Shown: positions 51,874-59,722 of the stretch, piece by piece
Layout of the letters: each line of letters starts with the position of its first letter
Numbering within the stretch: the first letter of the stretch is position 1
NCBI RefSeq assembly: GCF_900172225.1
Contig: NZ_FWFO01000001.1
Span: 2,728,001 to 2,792,000 of the forward strand
Direction: 5' to 3'
Length of the DNA stretch: 64,000 nucleotides
Source of the DNA: Falsiruegeria litorea R37
GTDB lineage: Bacteria; Pseudomonadota; Alphaproteobacteria; Rhodobacterales; Rhodobacteraceae
The notes under the pieces: generated by a model
The model's input: the letters and a program-made list of their open reading frames with translations, nothing else
Databases searched by the model: none
Told to the model about the DNA's origin: nothing
Program-made: the position numbers and the translations under genes

Positions 51874-52281
51874 ATGAGTGGCGATCACATGACGGATCAG
51901 ACGGCACCCCCTGCAACAGACCGCCCCACCTGGCCCGCTGTGTTCAAAGGCTATCGGCGCTGCTGCCCCAATTGCGGGAAGGGCAAGTTGCTGCACAGCT
52001 ATCTCAAGGTGAACGACGCATGTTCCGTATGCGGTCAAGAGTTGTTCCACCACCGCGCCGACGATGGCCCGGCCTACCTGACCATTCTGATCGTCGGCCA
52101 CCTGATGGCACCCGCGCTGCATGTGGCCTATGCTCAGTACCGGCCCGAGCCACTGACGCTTTTTGCAATCTTTGCCCTTGGTTGTCTGTCCTTGTCGCTC
52201 TACCTTCTTCCCAGATTGAAGGGTGTGATCGTGGCCTACCAATGGGCGCGCAGGATGCACGGGTTCGGGAAATCCGGCTGA
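51874..52281 (+). CDS. DUF983 family membrane protein
   Basis: A 135-aa protein with two CxxC pairs forming a zinc-ribbon-like motif (CCPNCGKGKLL, CSVCGQEL) followed by HHRADDGPAYLTI and two membrane helices. This is the DUF983 pattern common in alphaproteobacteria, of unknown function. The ATG at 51874 is used; MTDQ at 51889 is possible. A Nudix hydrolase follows 22 nt later. Confidence 0.9.
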   Translation: MSGDHMTDQTAPPATDRPTWPAVFKGYRRCCPNCGKGKLLHSYLKVNDACSVCGQELFHHRADDGPAYLTILIVGHLMAPALHVAYAQYRPEPLTLFAIFALGCLSLSLYLLPRLKGVIVAYQWARRMHGFGKSG

Positions 52282-52303
52282 CCCTTCGAATGCGTGAGGG
52301 GAC

Positions 52304-53005
52304 ATGAGCACAGATAAAACAGCTATTCGCAATGCGGCCACCGTTATCGTTTTACGCGACCGTATGAACGATCCGGCCATTCTGATGGGGCAACGCGGCG
52401 CCAAGGCCGCATTCATGCCGAACAAGTTCGTCTTTCCGGGTGGGGCTGTGGACGCCGAGGATGCCTCGGTTCCGCTGGCCACGCCCCTGCCCGAGGTATG
52501 CGAAAACCGCCTGTGCGATGACGCGCCCGAGGGGCTCTCTCACCCTTTGGCCGTGGCCGCAATCCGCGAGTTGTGGGAAGAAACCGGACTGGTCCTGGGC
52601 ACGCCCGGCGCCTGGCAGGGTGACGTTCCGTCCGATTGGGCGACTTTTGCGGCCACCGGCCACCTGCCGTCGGCGCAAAGCTTGCAATTCGTGTTCCGCG
52701 CCCTGACCCCGCCGGGCCGCCCGCGTCGGTTCGACGCGCGGTTTTTTCTGGTCGATGCCGATGACATCCAGGGGGATCTGGATGATTTTACCCACGCGTC
52801 GGACGAGCTGTCGCATCTGCAATGGATCAAATTGAGCGAAGCCCGCCAATTCGACCTGCCCTTCATTACCGAGGTGGTCCTGGCCGAAGTCGCCGCCCGC
52901 GTCCAGGACCATAAACCGCCGGAATCGGTACCCTATTTCCACAACAACGACGAGGCCAGTCTGTTTTTACGCTTGCGCGGGTATCCAATGCCAGACCATC
53001 CCTGA
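52304..53005 (+). CDS. Nudix hydrolase
   Basis: A 233-aa pyrophosphohydrolase-family protein. The Nudix box is split by an insertion: FVFPGGAVDAED starts it, and about 45 residues later AVAAIRELWEETGLVLG gives the REUXEE helix. This long-insertion form resembles the NUDT8/NUDT19-like group that may act on CoA or related compounds. GAGGGG precedes the ATG. It is coupled by proximity to the DUF983 gene. Confidence 0.88.
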   Translation: MSTDKTAIRNAATVIVLRDRMNDPAILMGQRGAKAAFMPNKFVFPGGAVDAEDASVPLATPLPEVCENRLCDDAPEGLSHPLAVAAIRELWEETGLVLGTPGAWQGDVPSDWATFAATGHLPSAQSLQFVFRALTPPGRPRRFDARFFLVDADDIQGDLDDFTHASDELSHLQWIKLSEARQFDLPFITEVVLAEVAARVQDHKPPESVPYFHNNDEASLFLRLRGYPMPDHP

Positions 53006-53056
53006 CCGGACCCGCCCCCGAGTTCCGGCAATCCGTGTACACAGGTAATCGGGGGC

Positions 53057-53251
53057 GCTCCCGCCCGTCGTCGATTTTTCTGACGAAAAACCTCCTCCCG
53101 TTGGGCCGGGCCTCGCTTCGCTCGGCGGGTGGCGCTTTGGTGGTACACTTAGCGCCTCATCAGCAGGGAACGCGCCCGTGCCGGGCCGCGCCCGGCGCTA
53201 CGCCCAAGTCCGCTAGCAGAGCTGACGCAGTCAGGCTTGCTTGGACGCGGG
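53057..53251 (-). repeat. Dispersed hairpin element, copy B (long form)
   Basis: On the minus strand the 55-nt core (53057-53111) differs from copy A at two paired positions only: the stem is TTTTTC-GTCA-GAAAAA instead of TGTTTC-GTCA-GAAACA, a compensatory change. Its 5' part (53112-53251) has the TGACTGCGTCA palindrome (53223-53233), a CTTGGGC block and GCGCCGGGC/GCCCGGC blocks shared with copy D. The GGGAGC end is 51 nt from the Nudix stop codon. Confidence 0.85.
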
Positions 53252-53265
53252 AGTGCCCCCTCTCC

Positions 53266-54168
53266 TCAGATCGCCATCACCAGCGCCAGGATCGACACTC
53301 CGAGCAAGGCGATGCCCGCAATCTCACGCCCGGTGATCTTTTCCCGAAAGAACAGAACCGAAGCCATCAGGCTGAAGATCAACTCGATCTGCCCAAGCGC
53401 TTTGACGTAGGCCGCGTTCTGCAAGGTGAAGGCCAGAAACCAGCAAAACGACCCGCCCATGCTGGTCAGCCCCACAAACAGGCCCGTGTTCCGCGTCTCC
53501 CACACTGCGCGCAATTCTGCCCGATCACGCCAGGCAAGCCAGGACGCCATCGCAATCATCTGAAAACTGGTCACTGCTGCCAATGTGATCCCGGCCCGAA
53601 ACGCAGGCTCCAGATCACCCAGTTGCAGCGAGGCACCGCGATAGCTGACAGCGGAAAAGGCAAAGAGCACCCCGGACCCCAATCCCAGCAGCGAGGCGCG
53701 GTTGGTCAGATGCGCCCACCATTTGCCATCTCCGCCGGGTGTCTTGGACAGCAGCAAAACCGCCATCAACCCGATCAGGATGGCCACAAAGCCCCAAAGC
53801 GACACGCCTTCGCCTAATATGATCAGCCCCACCAGAGCGGTCTGGATCACCTCGGTTTTCTTGAAGGTTATCCCGACAGCAAAATTGCGCTGCTTGAACA
53901 ATGCCACCACGCAGATGGTGGCCAGGATCTGCGCCGTCCCCCCAACGACAACAAAACTCCAGAACGTCAGATCAAGCTTTGGCAGGCTGCGCCCGCTGAT
54001 CAGCAGATACAGCAGCAGCCCGGCCACGACCAAAGGCGCGGAATAGGCAAAGCGCGCAAACGTCGCGCCTGCTGCCGAAAGCTTCACGGTGCTCAGCGAC
54101 TTTTGCAGCATGAACCGCACGGTCTGAAAGGCAGCGGCGGCAAGCGTAACAGGGATCCAGATACTCAT
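53266..54168 (-). CDS. EamA/DMT-superfamily transporter
   Basis: A 300-aa inner-membrane protein with ten predicted helices in two EamA repeats: the first covers about 1-140 (QIEL-like KKTEVIQTALVGLIILGEGVS at its end) and the second 150-298, ending in ALGQIELIFSLMASVLFFREK and IAGIALLGVSILALVMA. The substrate is unknown; exporters of metabolites or amino acids are common. It starts 20 nt upstream of a desaturase gene's stop on the same strand. Confidence 0.9.
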   Translation of the reverse strand: MSIWIPVTLAAAAFQTVRFMLQKSLSTVKLSAAGATFARFAYSAPLVVAGLLLYLLISGRSLPKLDLTFWSFVVVGGTAQILATICVVALFKQRNFAVGITFKKTEVIQTALVGLIILGEGVSLWGFVAILIGLMAVLLLSKTPGGDGKWWAHLTNRASLLGLGSGVLFAFSAVSYRGASLQLGDLEPAFRAGITLAAVTSFQMIAMASWLAWRDRAELRAVWETRNTGLFVGLTSMGGSFCWFLAFTLQNAAYVKALGQIELIFSLMASVLFFREKITGREIAGIALLGVSILALVMAI

Positions 54169-54188
54169 GTCCCCCGTATGACCCGCTT

Positions 54189-55097
54189 TTATACGTCAGG
54201 CCAGAGCGGATGCGGTACCGGATCCTTGGCTTTCAGAAAATACCGCCGAAAAACCTCTGCGTATGATCTGTAAACATAGCCCTCGTTGCAGCCGAGGTAA
54301 CGGTCCTTGTCGGCCCGATAAAGCGCAGGCAACCGATACCAGGGCGCTTGTGGGTTCATATGGTGCACAACATGCAGGTTATTGTTGAGAAAGAGAAAGG
54401 CCAGCAATCCGCGATCCTCGATCACGACTGTGCGGGCTCGGGATTTCTCATGCGCGCGGTGTTCCAGAAAGGTGCGGATCTTGACCAGCCCCAGCCCGAT
54501 ATAAGCCGCGATGCCCCAGGCCCATATCGGCATCGGCGATTGCGCCACAATACAGATGACGACGGCGACGCCGGGCAGATGCAACGCCCAGGCCAGCCAA
54601 ATCGCCCCATCCCCGCGCGCCGCGCCGCGCAGTTCCTCAAGCGTAAAGCAAATCTGCCCGATCAAGGGCCCAAGAACGATGCGTCCCAGCATGGTGTTGT
54701 TGATGGAATAAAGCACCCGCCTCCATGTCCGCATAGCAGCCCAGACGGCCGGGTCCTGAAAATTCGATTCCGGATCGTCATAGGGATCGGTCAGGTTCGA
54801 ATCCAGGTGATGCGCCAGATGCTGATCCCGAAACCGATTGTAAGGGATAAACAGCGTAAGCGGCAGCGCCATCAACGCCTCGTTCAGCCACTTTGTGCGA
54901 AACGGGTGCCCGTGCAGGGCCTCATGCGTCAGCGAGGAATGCATCGCAGCGACAAGTCCGCCCAGCAGGATGGCAGCCAGAATAGACCATTGCGCCAGGC
55001 CAAAGATCACCAGGCCCCAAGCGGCGTAGCAGGCGACGATCAGGGCAAACGTACCCCATTCCGGCGATGTCGCGGGACTGCGCAGATGCTCAGACAT
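54189..55097 (-). CDS. Membrane fatty-acid desaturase/hydroxylase-family protein
   Basis: A 302-aa integral-membrane di-iron enzyme. The three His boxes are HEALHGHP, HLAHH and HVVHH, with hydrophobic segments placed as in the FA_desaturase family. It may desaturate or hydroxylate an acyl chain or carotenoid; the substrate is not evident. I start at ATG 55097 (MSEHLRSP) because the upstream codons overlap the DUF2061 gene, which ends inside by 8 nt. Coupling with that small membrane protein suggests a functional pair. Confidence 0.86.
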   Translation of the reverse strand: MSEHLRSPATSPEWGTFALIVACYAAWGLVIFGLAQWSILAAILLGGLVAAMHSSLTHEALHGHPFRTKWLNEALMALPLTLFIPYNRFRDQHLAHHLDSNLTDPYDDPESNFQDPAVWAAMRTWRRVLYSINNTMLGRIVLGPLIGQICFTLEELRGAARGDGAIWLAWALHLPGVAVVICIVAQSPMPIWAWGIAAYIGLGLVKIRTFLEHRAHEKSRARTVVIEDRGLLAFLFLNNNLHVVHHMNPQAPWYRLPALYRADKDRYLGCNEGYVYRSYAEVFRRYFLKAKDPVPHPLWPDV

Positions 55098-55293
55098 TGC
55101 GGCCCCAACGGATACCCGCCCAAACGCGTTCATAGATCACATAAAGCGTCAGTCCGATGGCCGTGTTGACGATGGCCAAGGTGCCGCCGACAGCGGCCGA
55201 GCCGGTGGCGATCAGCCCAACCAGGGTCATCATGCCCAAGCCCATCAAGTTCCAGATCACCGCCTTGACCAGGGATCGTTGCCGCGTTTCCAT
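55090..55293 (-). CDS. DUF2061 small membrane protein
   Basis: A 67-aa protein with two hydrophobic segments separated by a short turn (LVKAVIWNLMGLGMMTLVGLI, GGTLAIVNTAIGLTLYVIYE) and the final VWAGIRWG typical of DUF2061. Function unknown. It is first in a two-gene unit with the desaturase, overlapping it by 8 nt, and is divergent from an XRE-type regulator gene. Confidence 0.9.
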   Translation of the reverse strand: METRQRSLVKAVIWNLMGLGMMTLVGLIATGSAAVGGTLAIVNTAIGLTLYVIYERVWAGIRWGRNV

Positions 55294-55392
55294 TCTGCCT
55301 CCGTGCGTGTCGTCTTTTTGGTGTTCACGGATTTGTTACGCCTGCATCGGACAGTTGAGAATTCTGAATATGATTAACAAAACTCAGCAACT

Positions 55393-55406
55393 GTGATATT
55401 TATCAC
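55393..55406. promoter_or_regulatory. Palindrome GTGATATTTATCAC at the regulator's start
   Basis: Two perfect 6-bp arms (GTGATA/TATCAC) separated by TT, ending only 3 nt before the ATG of the XRE-type regulator. It occupies the place of the ribosome binding site, and no Shine-Dalgarno-like sequence is seen there. It may be the regulator's own operator, also controlling the divergent DUF2061-desaturase unit. Confidence 0.45.
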
Positions 55407-55409
55407 CTT

Positions 55410-56276
55410 ATGGTGGAAAAAATAGACAAACGTATCCGCGCCGCCCAATTTCGCCTGCGCATGGCCAAGGCGATGGAGCACAGCAAGATCAGCCAAAGCG
55501 CCCTGGCACGTCAGGTCGGCGTAGACCGCTCGACCATCTCGCAGCTCCTAACCGACGACGGCGCCCGTCTCCCCAACGCCCATGTGGTGGGCGCCTGCGC
55601 CAGTGCTTTGGGAGTATCTGCGGACTGGCTCCTCAGCCTTTCGGACCGTCCCGAAAGCGCCGCCGAACTGCTGGCTGGGTCGCTCAGCCTGACCGAAGCG
55701 CCGCGCGCGTTGGTGGATGAACGAATTTTTGACTGGCACCAAGAGGCGGCAGGCTACAAGATCCGTTATGTTCCGGCGACCCTGCCCGACATGCTCAAGA
55801 CCCGTACGCTTTTGGAATGGGAATACGCCCCGCATCTGGGACGCACGGCAGATCAGGCCATCGGCGCGTCCGAGGATCGCCTGACCTGGATGCGCAGCGC
55901 GCAGTCGGACTACGAGATCGCCATGCCGCTTTATGAAATCCACAGCTTTGCCCACGCAACAGGATATTACCACGGCCTGTCACTAGAGGTACGATTGGAA
56001 CAGATCGACCACTTTCTGGCGCTCACCGAACAGCTCTACCCCCGCCTGCGTATCTATCTCTTTGATGCCAAACGGCTCTATTCGGCGCCCGTCACGATCT
56101 TTGGCCCGTTGATGTGCGTTTTCTACGCCGGAGGTCATTACATGGCGTTCCGCGACAAGGACCGGATCGAGACGTTCACGCGCCATTTCGACACGCTCGT
56201 GCGCGAGGCTGATCTGACCGCCCGACACTTCCCCACCCATCTCAGGCAATTGCGCGCGGCCATTGGCGGCACATGA
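55410..56276 (+). CDS. XRE-family helix-turn-helix transcriptional regulator
   Basis: A 288-aa protein. Residues about 12-75 are a Cro/C1-type HTH (ISQSALARQVGVDRSTISQLL and ALGVSADWLLSLSD). The C-terminal ~200 residues (YKIRYVPATLPDMLKTRTLLEWEY, FYAGGHYMAFRDKDRIETF) are a conserved sensory domain whose ligand I cannot name. It is divergent from the DUF2061/desaturase pair and probably controls it. The translation start is uncertain: ATG 55410 and GTG 55413 both lack a visible ribosome binding site. Confidence 0.85.
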   Translation: MVEKIDKRIRAAQFRLRMAKAMEHSKISQSALARQVGVDRSTISQLLTDDGARLPNAHVVGACASALGVSADWLLSLSDRPESAAELLAGSLSLTEAPRALVDERIFDWHQEAAGYKIRYVPATLPDMLKTRTLLEWEYAPHLGRTADQAIGASEDRLTWMRSAQSDYEIAMPLYEIHSFAHATGYYHGLSLEVRLEQIDHFLALTEQLYPRLRIYLFDAKRLYSAPVTIFGPLMCVFYAGGHYMAFRDKDRIETFTRHFDTLVREADLTARHFPTHLRQLRAAIGGT

Positions 56277-56280
56277 CCCA

Positions 56281-56351
56281 CGGCCCGCCGGGCCGTTCAG
56301 GCTCAGCGAAGCTGAGCTACGAGAATCCCGCGCCCGGCTTTGCCGGGCGCG
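56281..56351. terminator. Three consecutive hairpins between convergent genes
   Basis: Three hairpins sit side by side: CGGCCC-GCC-GGGCCG (56281-56295), GCTCAGC-GAA-GCTGAGC (56301-56317) and CGCGCCCGGC-TTT-GCCGGGCGCG (56329-56351, 10-bp stem). They fill the 78-nt gap between the XRE gene and the convergent SDR gene, so they probably end transcription from both sides. U-runs are not evident. Confidence 0.65.
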
Positions 56352-56354
56352 CCC

Positions 56355-57116
56355 TCATACCTTGGGATCGGGGTTCACCGTGTGCCCGTCGACGGCAATC
56401 ACCTGCCCCGACACCAACCGTGCCCCATCCGAGGCCAGGAATACCGCCATCGCGCCGATATCGCGCCCTTCGATGAAGGACCCCATCGAGGTGCCCGAGG
56501 CATAGCCTGCATAGACCTGATCGCGGGTCATACCTTTGGCGGCGGCCTCACGCTCCATCACGCCCTCAATCCGCGGGCCTTCGACGGACCCGGGGCAAAT
56601 CACGTTGCATCGCACACCATGGGAGCCCAACTCCATCGCCAATGTCTTGCCCAAGCCAACCATCCCCCATTTTGCCGCCGCATAAGGCGCGCGGTTGGGA
56701 TAGCCATATTGCCCGGCCGTAGACGAGGTGATCAGAACGCAACCAGAGCCCTGCCGTTTCAGCAATGGAGCCGCGTATTTCGAACACAGGAACGCCCCTT
56801 CAAGATTGACGGCCAAACAGGCCCGCCAAGCGTTCAGCTCCACATCCTCGATCAATGCTGTTGGTCCCGCGATGCCAGCGTTGGCACACAGCACATCCAA
56901 TCCACCCCAGGCGGCTTCGACCTCGGCAAACCACACCGCAACCGAGGCTTCGTCGGCGACGTTCACCTCACTGCGCCGCCAACTCTCGGGACACGCCGCC
57001 AAAGCAGCTGGGTCCACATCCGCCACCCAGACCCGTGCGCCTGCTTGGGCAAAGGCCTCGGCCATGGCGCGCCCAACTCCGGACGCGCCAGCCGTGATCA
57101 GGACCTTCTGGCTCAT
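56355..57116 (-). CDS. SDR-family dehydrogenase of the carnitine module
   Basis: A 253-aa short-chain dehydrogenase: cofactor motif TAGASGVGRAMAE, acidic residue in WVADVD (NAD preference), CANAGIAG, catalytic Ser in TSSTAGQYG with YAAAK, and CPGSVEGP. It resembles the 3-hydroxybutyrate/3-ketoacyl dehydrogenase group. Coupled to the carnitine dehydrogenase by a 4-nt overlap, it may handle acetoacetate or another product of BKACE cleavage. Confidence 0.88.
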   Translation of the reverse strand: MSQKVLITAGASGVGRAMAEAFAQAGARVWVADVDPAALAACPESWRRSEVNVADEASVAVWFAEVEAAWGGLDVLCANAGIAGPTALIEDVELNAWRACLAVNLEGAFLCSKYAAPLLKRQGSGCVLITSSTAGQYGYPNRAPYAAAKWGMVGLGKTLAMELGSHGVRCNVICPGSVEGPRIEGVMEREAAAKGMTRDQVYAGYASGTSMGSFIEGRDIGAMAVFLASDGARLVSGQVIAVDGHTVNPDPKV

Positions 57117-58576
57117 GCAGGTTTGCGGATCGCGTTGCCCGCCCCGTCAGGGTATGGCAAGCCTGACTGCCCTTCGGCCACTCGCGCAAGCGCCGCCTCA
57201 ATCTCGGCCGAGGGCGCGCTAGGCCGCCGGGTCTCCAAGCTCACGTGCAACAGAAAGCTCTCACCCGTCGCCAGAAGTTTTTCGCCCTCATACATGGAAT
57301 GGAACAGATGCAGTTTCTTGCCCGCCCCCAACAGCATCTGAGTCCGCACCTCGATCTTGGCGCCAGCGTGGGTTTCGTCGATGTGACGGATGTGCGTCTC
57401 GGCCGTGAAATAGCTGCCTCCGGATGCGATGTAATCCGCATCACAGCCGATGATTTCCATGAACCGATCGGTGGAATTGGCAAATGCCTCCAGGTATTTG
57501 GACTCGGTCATATGTCCGTTGTAATCGGTCCAATCCAGCGGCACAGCACGGGCCAGCGTCAGGATCGGCTGGCTCAGGTCCGCCTGATCCAGCGTTGGCA
57601 ACGCGCCCGGTTTCAACGCCGCATCATGGGCGTTCAGCACCGCCCCCGCGCCCCAATTCTGCGCCTTGAGCGCACGCATCATACCCACCAGGTTGTTGTC
57701 GCGGATACGCTCCAACTCGCGGATCGAATGCATGCCTGACTGCGCGTCCGACTGTCCGGCGATCAGGTCGACCAGTTCATCAGTGAATTCAGGCACATCC
57801 ATCAGCTTGGTCCAGGGCCATTCCAGCGCCGGACCAAACTGCGCCATGAAATGCTTCATACCAGCCTCGCCACCCGCCACGCGATAGGTCTCGAACAGGC
57901 CCATCTGCGCCCAACGAATGCCGAACCCCATGCGGATGGCTTCGTCAATCTCCTCAGTCGTGGCGATGCCGTCCTTGACCAGCCACAGCGCCTCGCGCCA
58001 GACGGCCTCAAGGAAACGATCGGCGATATGCGCGTCGATTTCCTTTTTGACGTGCAGCGGAAAGAACCCAACCGATTTCAGCAGGTCCTGCGCATGGGAC
58101 ACAAACTCGGCGCTGTTGGCTTCGGTCGGCACGACCTCGATCAGCGGCAGCAGATAGACCGGGTTGAACGGGTGCGTCACTACGATCTGCTCGGGCCGCA
58201 ATGCGCCCTCTTGCAGCTCAGATGGTTTGAACCCGCTGGTCGACGACCCAATCACCGCGCCCGGATCACAGGCCTCTTGCAGCCCCTTGTAGACCTTCAG
58301 CTTCAGATCCAGCCGTTCCGGCACGCTTTCCTGAATCCAATCCGCGCCCTGAACGGCATCGGCCATTTCAACGTGAAAGGTCAAAGCCCCTTCCGCGGGC
58401 AGCGGCACATCGCTCAGCCCCGGCAACGAACGACGCGCGTTGTCCAGAACCTCGCCAATCTTGCGCTCGGCCTCGGGGTCCGGATCGAACACCCGCACGT
58501 TCCAACCATTGAGCAGGAACCGCGCGGCCCATCCGCCACCGATTACGCCACCACCGATGATTGCTGCTGTTTTCAT
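57113..58576 (-). CDS. lcdH: L-carnitine 3-dehydrogenase fused to a hotdog thioesterase
   Basis: A 487-aa bifunctional enzyme. Residues 1-315 are the NAD-dependent carnitine dehydrogenase: GGGVIGGGWAARFLLNG, QESVPERLDLKLKVY, SSTSGFKPSELQ, VTHPFNPVYLLPLIE, GFGIRWAQMG. Residues about 340-470 are a 4HBT-type thioesterase (VPLDWTDYNGHMTESKYLEAF, HAGAKIEVRTQMLLGAGKKL). The dehydrogenase makes dehydrocarnitine, BKACE cleaves it to betainyl-CoA and acetoacetate, and the thioesterase releases glycine betaine. The C-terminus ends near the SDR start. An 94-nt gap with a short inverted GC stretch separates it from BKACE. Confidence 0.93.
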   Translation of the reverse strand: MKTAAIIGGGVIGGGWAARFLLNGWNVRVFDPDPEAERKIGEVLDNARRSLPGLSDVPLPAEGALTFHVEMADAVQGADWIQESVPERLDLKLKVYKGLQEACDPGAVIGSSTSGFKPSELQEGALRPEQIVVTHPFNPVYLLPLIEVVPTEANSAEFVSHAQDLLKSVGFFPLHVKKEIDAHIADRFLEAVWREALWLVKDGIATTEEIDEAIRMGFGIRWAQMGLFETYRVAGGEAGMKHFMAQFGPALEWPWTKLMDVPEFTDELVDLIAGQSDAQSGMHSIRELERIRDNNLVGMMRALKAQNWGAGAVLNAHDAALKPGALPTLDQADLSQPILTLARAVPLDWTDYNGHMTESKYLEAFANSTDRFMEIIGCDADYIASGGSYFTAETHIRHIDETHAGAKIEVRTQMLLGAGKKLHLFHSMYEGEKLLATGESFLLHVSLETRRPSAPSAEIEAALARVAEGQSGLPYPDGAGNAIRKPA

Positions 58577-58670
58577 CTGTCAGCTCCAATGAATACCTGC
58601 CGCGCAGCGGCAAAAAAGGGGTGGGTGGGCGGGCCCACCACCCCGATAAGCCCCAAACACCAAGGCTGGT

Positions 58671-59588
58671 TTATTTCGCCACCGGCGCCCGTTTCACCAG
58701 ACCCAGCTTCTCGCGCACTTCCTGCGGTCCAATGACCCGCGCGCCCATATTCTCGATGATCGACCCTGCGCGTTCCACCAGCTGCCAGTTCTCGGCTAGC
58801 ACGCCCTTTTCCAACCACAGGTTGTCTTCAAGGCCAACCCGCACGTTGCCGCCCGCCAGAACGGCAGCCGCGACATAGGCCATCTCATTTCGACCCAATG
58901 AGAAGGCCGAGAAGGTCCAGTCGTCCGGCACATTGTTGACCATCGCCATAAAGGTGTTCAGGTCATCTGGCGCGCCCCAAGGCACGCCCATGCACAGCTG
59001 CACCAGTGCATTGGGTTCCAGAACACCCTCTTTCACCAGCTGTTTGGCAAACCACAGATGACCGGTGTCAAACGCCTCGATCTCGGGCTTCACACCCAAA
59101 TCGGTCATCATCTGCCCCATAGCACGCAGCGCGCCGGGGGTGTTGGTCATGACATAGTCAGCCTCGGCAAAGTTCATGGTGCCGCAATCCAGAGTACAAA
59201 TCTCGGGCAGGCATTCCGCGATATGCGCCACCCGCTCGGACGCACCAACCAGATCAGTGCCCGCCTCGGCCAAGGGCAACGGGTTTTCCACCCCACCAAA
59301 CACCATATCCCCACCCATACCGGCGGTCAGGTTCAACACCATGTCCACTTCCGCATCGCGGATACGATCCGTAACTTCGCGGAACATGCCCATGTCACGC
59401 GAGGGCGCGCCGGTTTCCGGATCGCGTACGTGACAGTGCACCACTGCCGCGCCTGCCTTGGCCGCCGCGATCGCACTGTCAGCGATCTGCTGGGGCGAAC
59501 GGGGCACATGAGGGCTGCGATCCTGCGTCCCGCCCGAGCCGGTGACGGCACAGGTGATGAAGACTTCGCGGTTCATTTCCAAAGGCAT
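58671..59588 (-). CDS. BKACE enzyme, probable dehydrocarnitine cleavage enzyme
   Basis: A 305-aa DUF849 protein. The zinc HxH is in VVHCHVRDPETG and the later acidic ligand in IEAFDTGHLWF; the start VFITCAVTGSGG matches the carnitine-type branch. With carnitine dehydrogenase just downstream, the reaction should be dehydrocarnitine plus acetyl-CoA to betainyl-CoA plus acetoacetate. AAGGGAA lies before ATG 59588. It differs clearly from the paralogue at 11861-12793, which has an extra internal segment and different substrate-loop residues. Confidence 0.93.
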   Translation of the reverse strand: MPLEMNREVFITCAVTGSGGTQDRSPHVPRSPQQIADSAIAAAKAGAAVVHCHVRDPETGAPSRDMGMFREVTDRIRDAEVDMVLNLTAGMGGDMVFGGVENPLPLAEAGTDLVGASERVAHIAECLPEICTLDCGTMNFAEADYVMTNTPGALRAMGQMMTDLGVKPEIEAFDTGHLWFAKQLVKEGVLEPNALVQLCMGVPWGAPDDLNTFMAMVNNVPDDWTFSAFSLGRNEMAYVAAAVLAGGNVRVGLEDNLWLEKGVLAENWQLVERAGSIIENMGARVIGPQEVREKLGLVKRAPVAK

Positions 59589-59722
59589 TTGCGTTTTCCC
59601 TTCGATTTACCGTCTTTTGCCTGTGCTTATCCCCAGGCTTGTCCACGGATTCCAATTTGCGTTCATCCCCGACTCTGGCGCAGCTTTGTCATCGAAACTT
59701 CACATGATGCGAATCGAACTTG

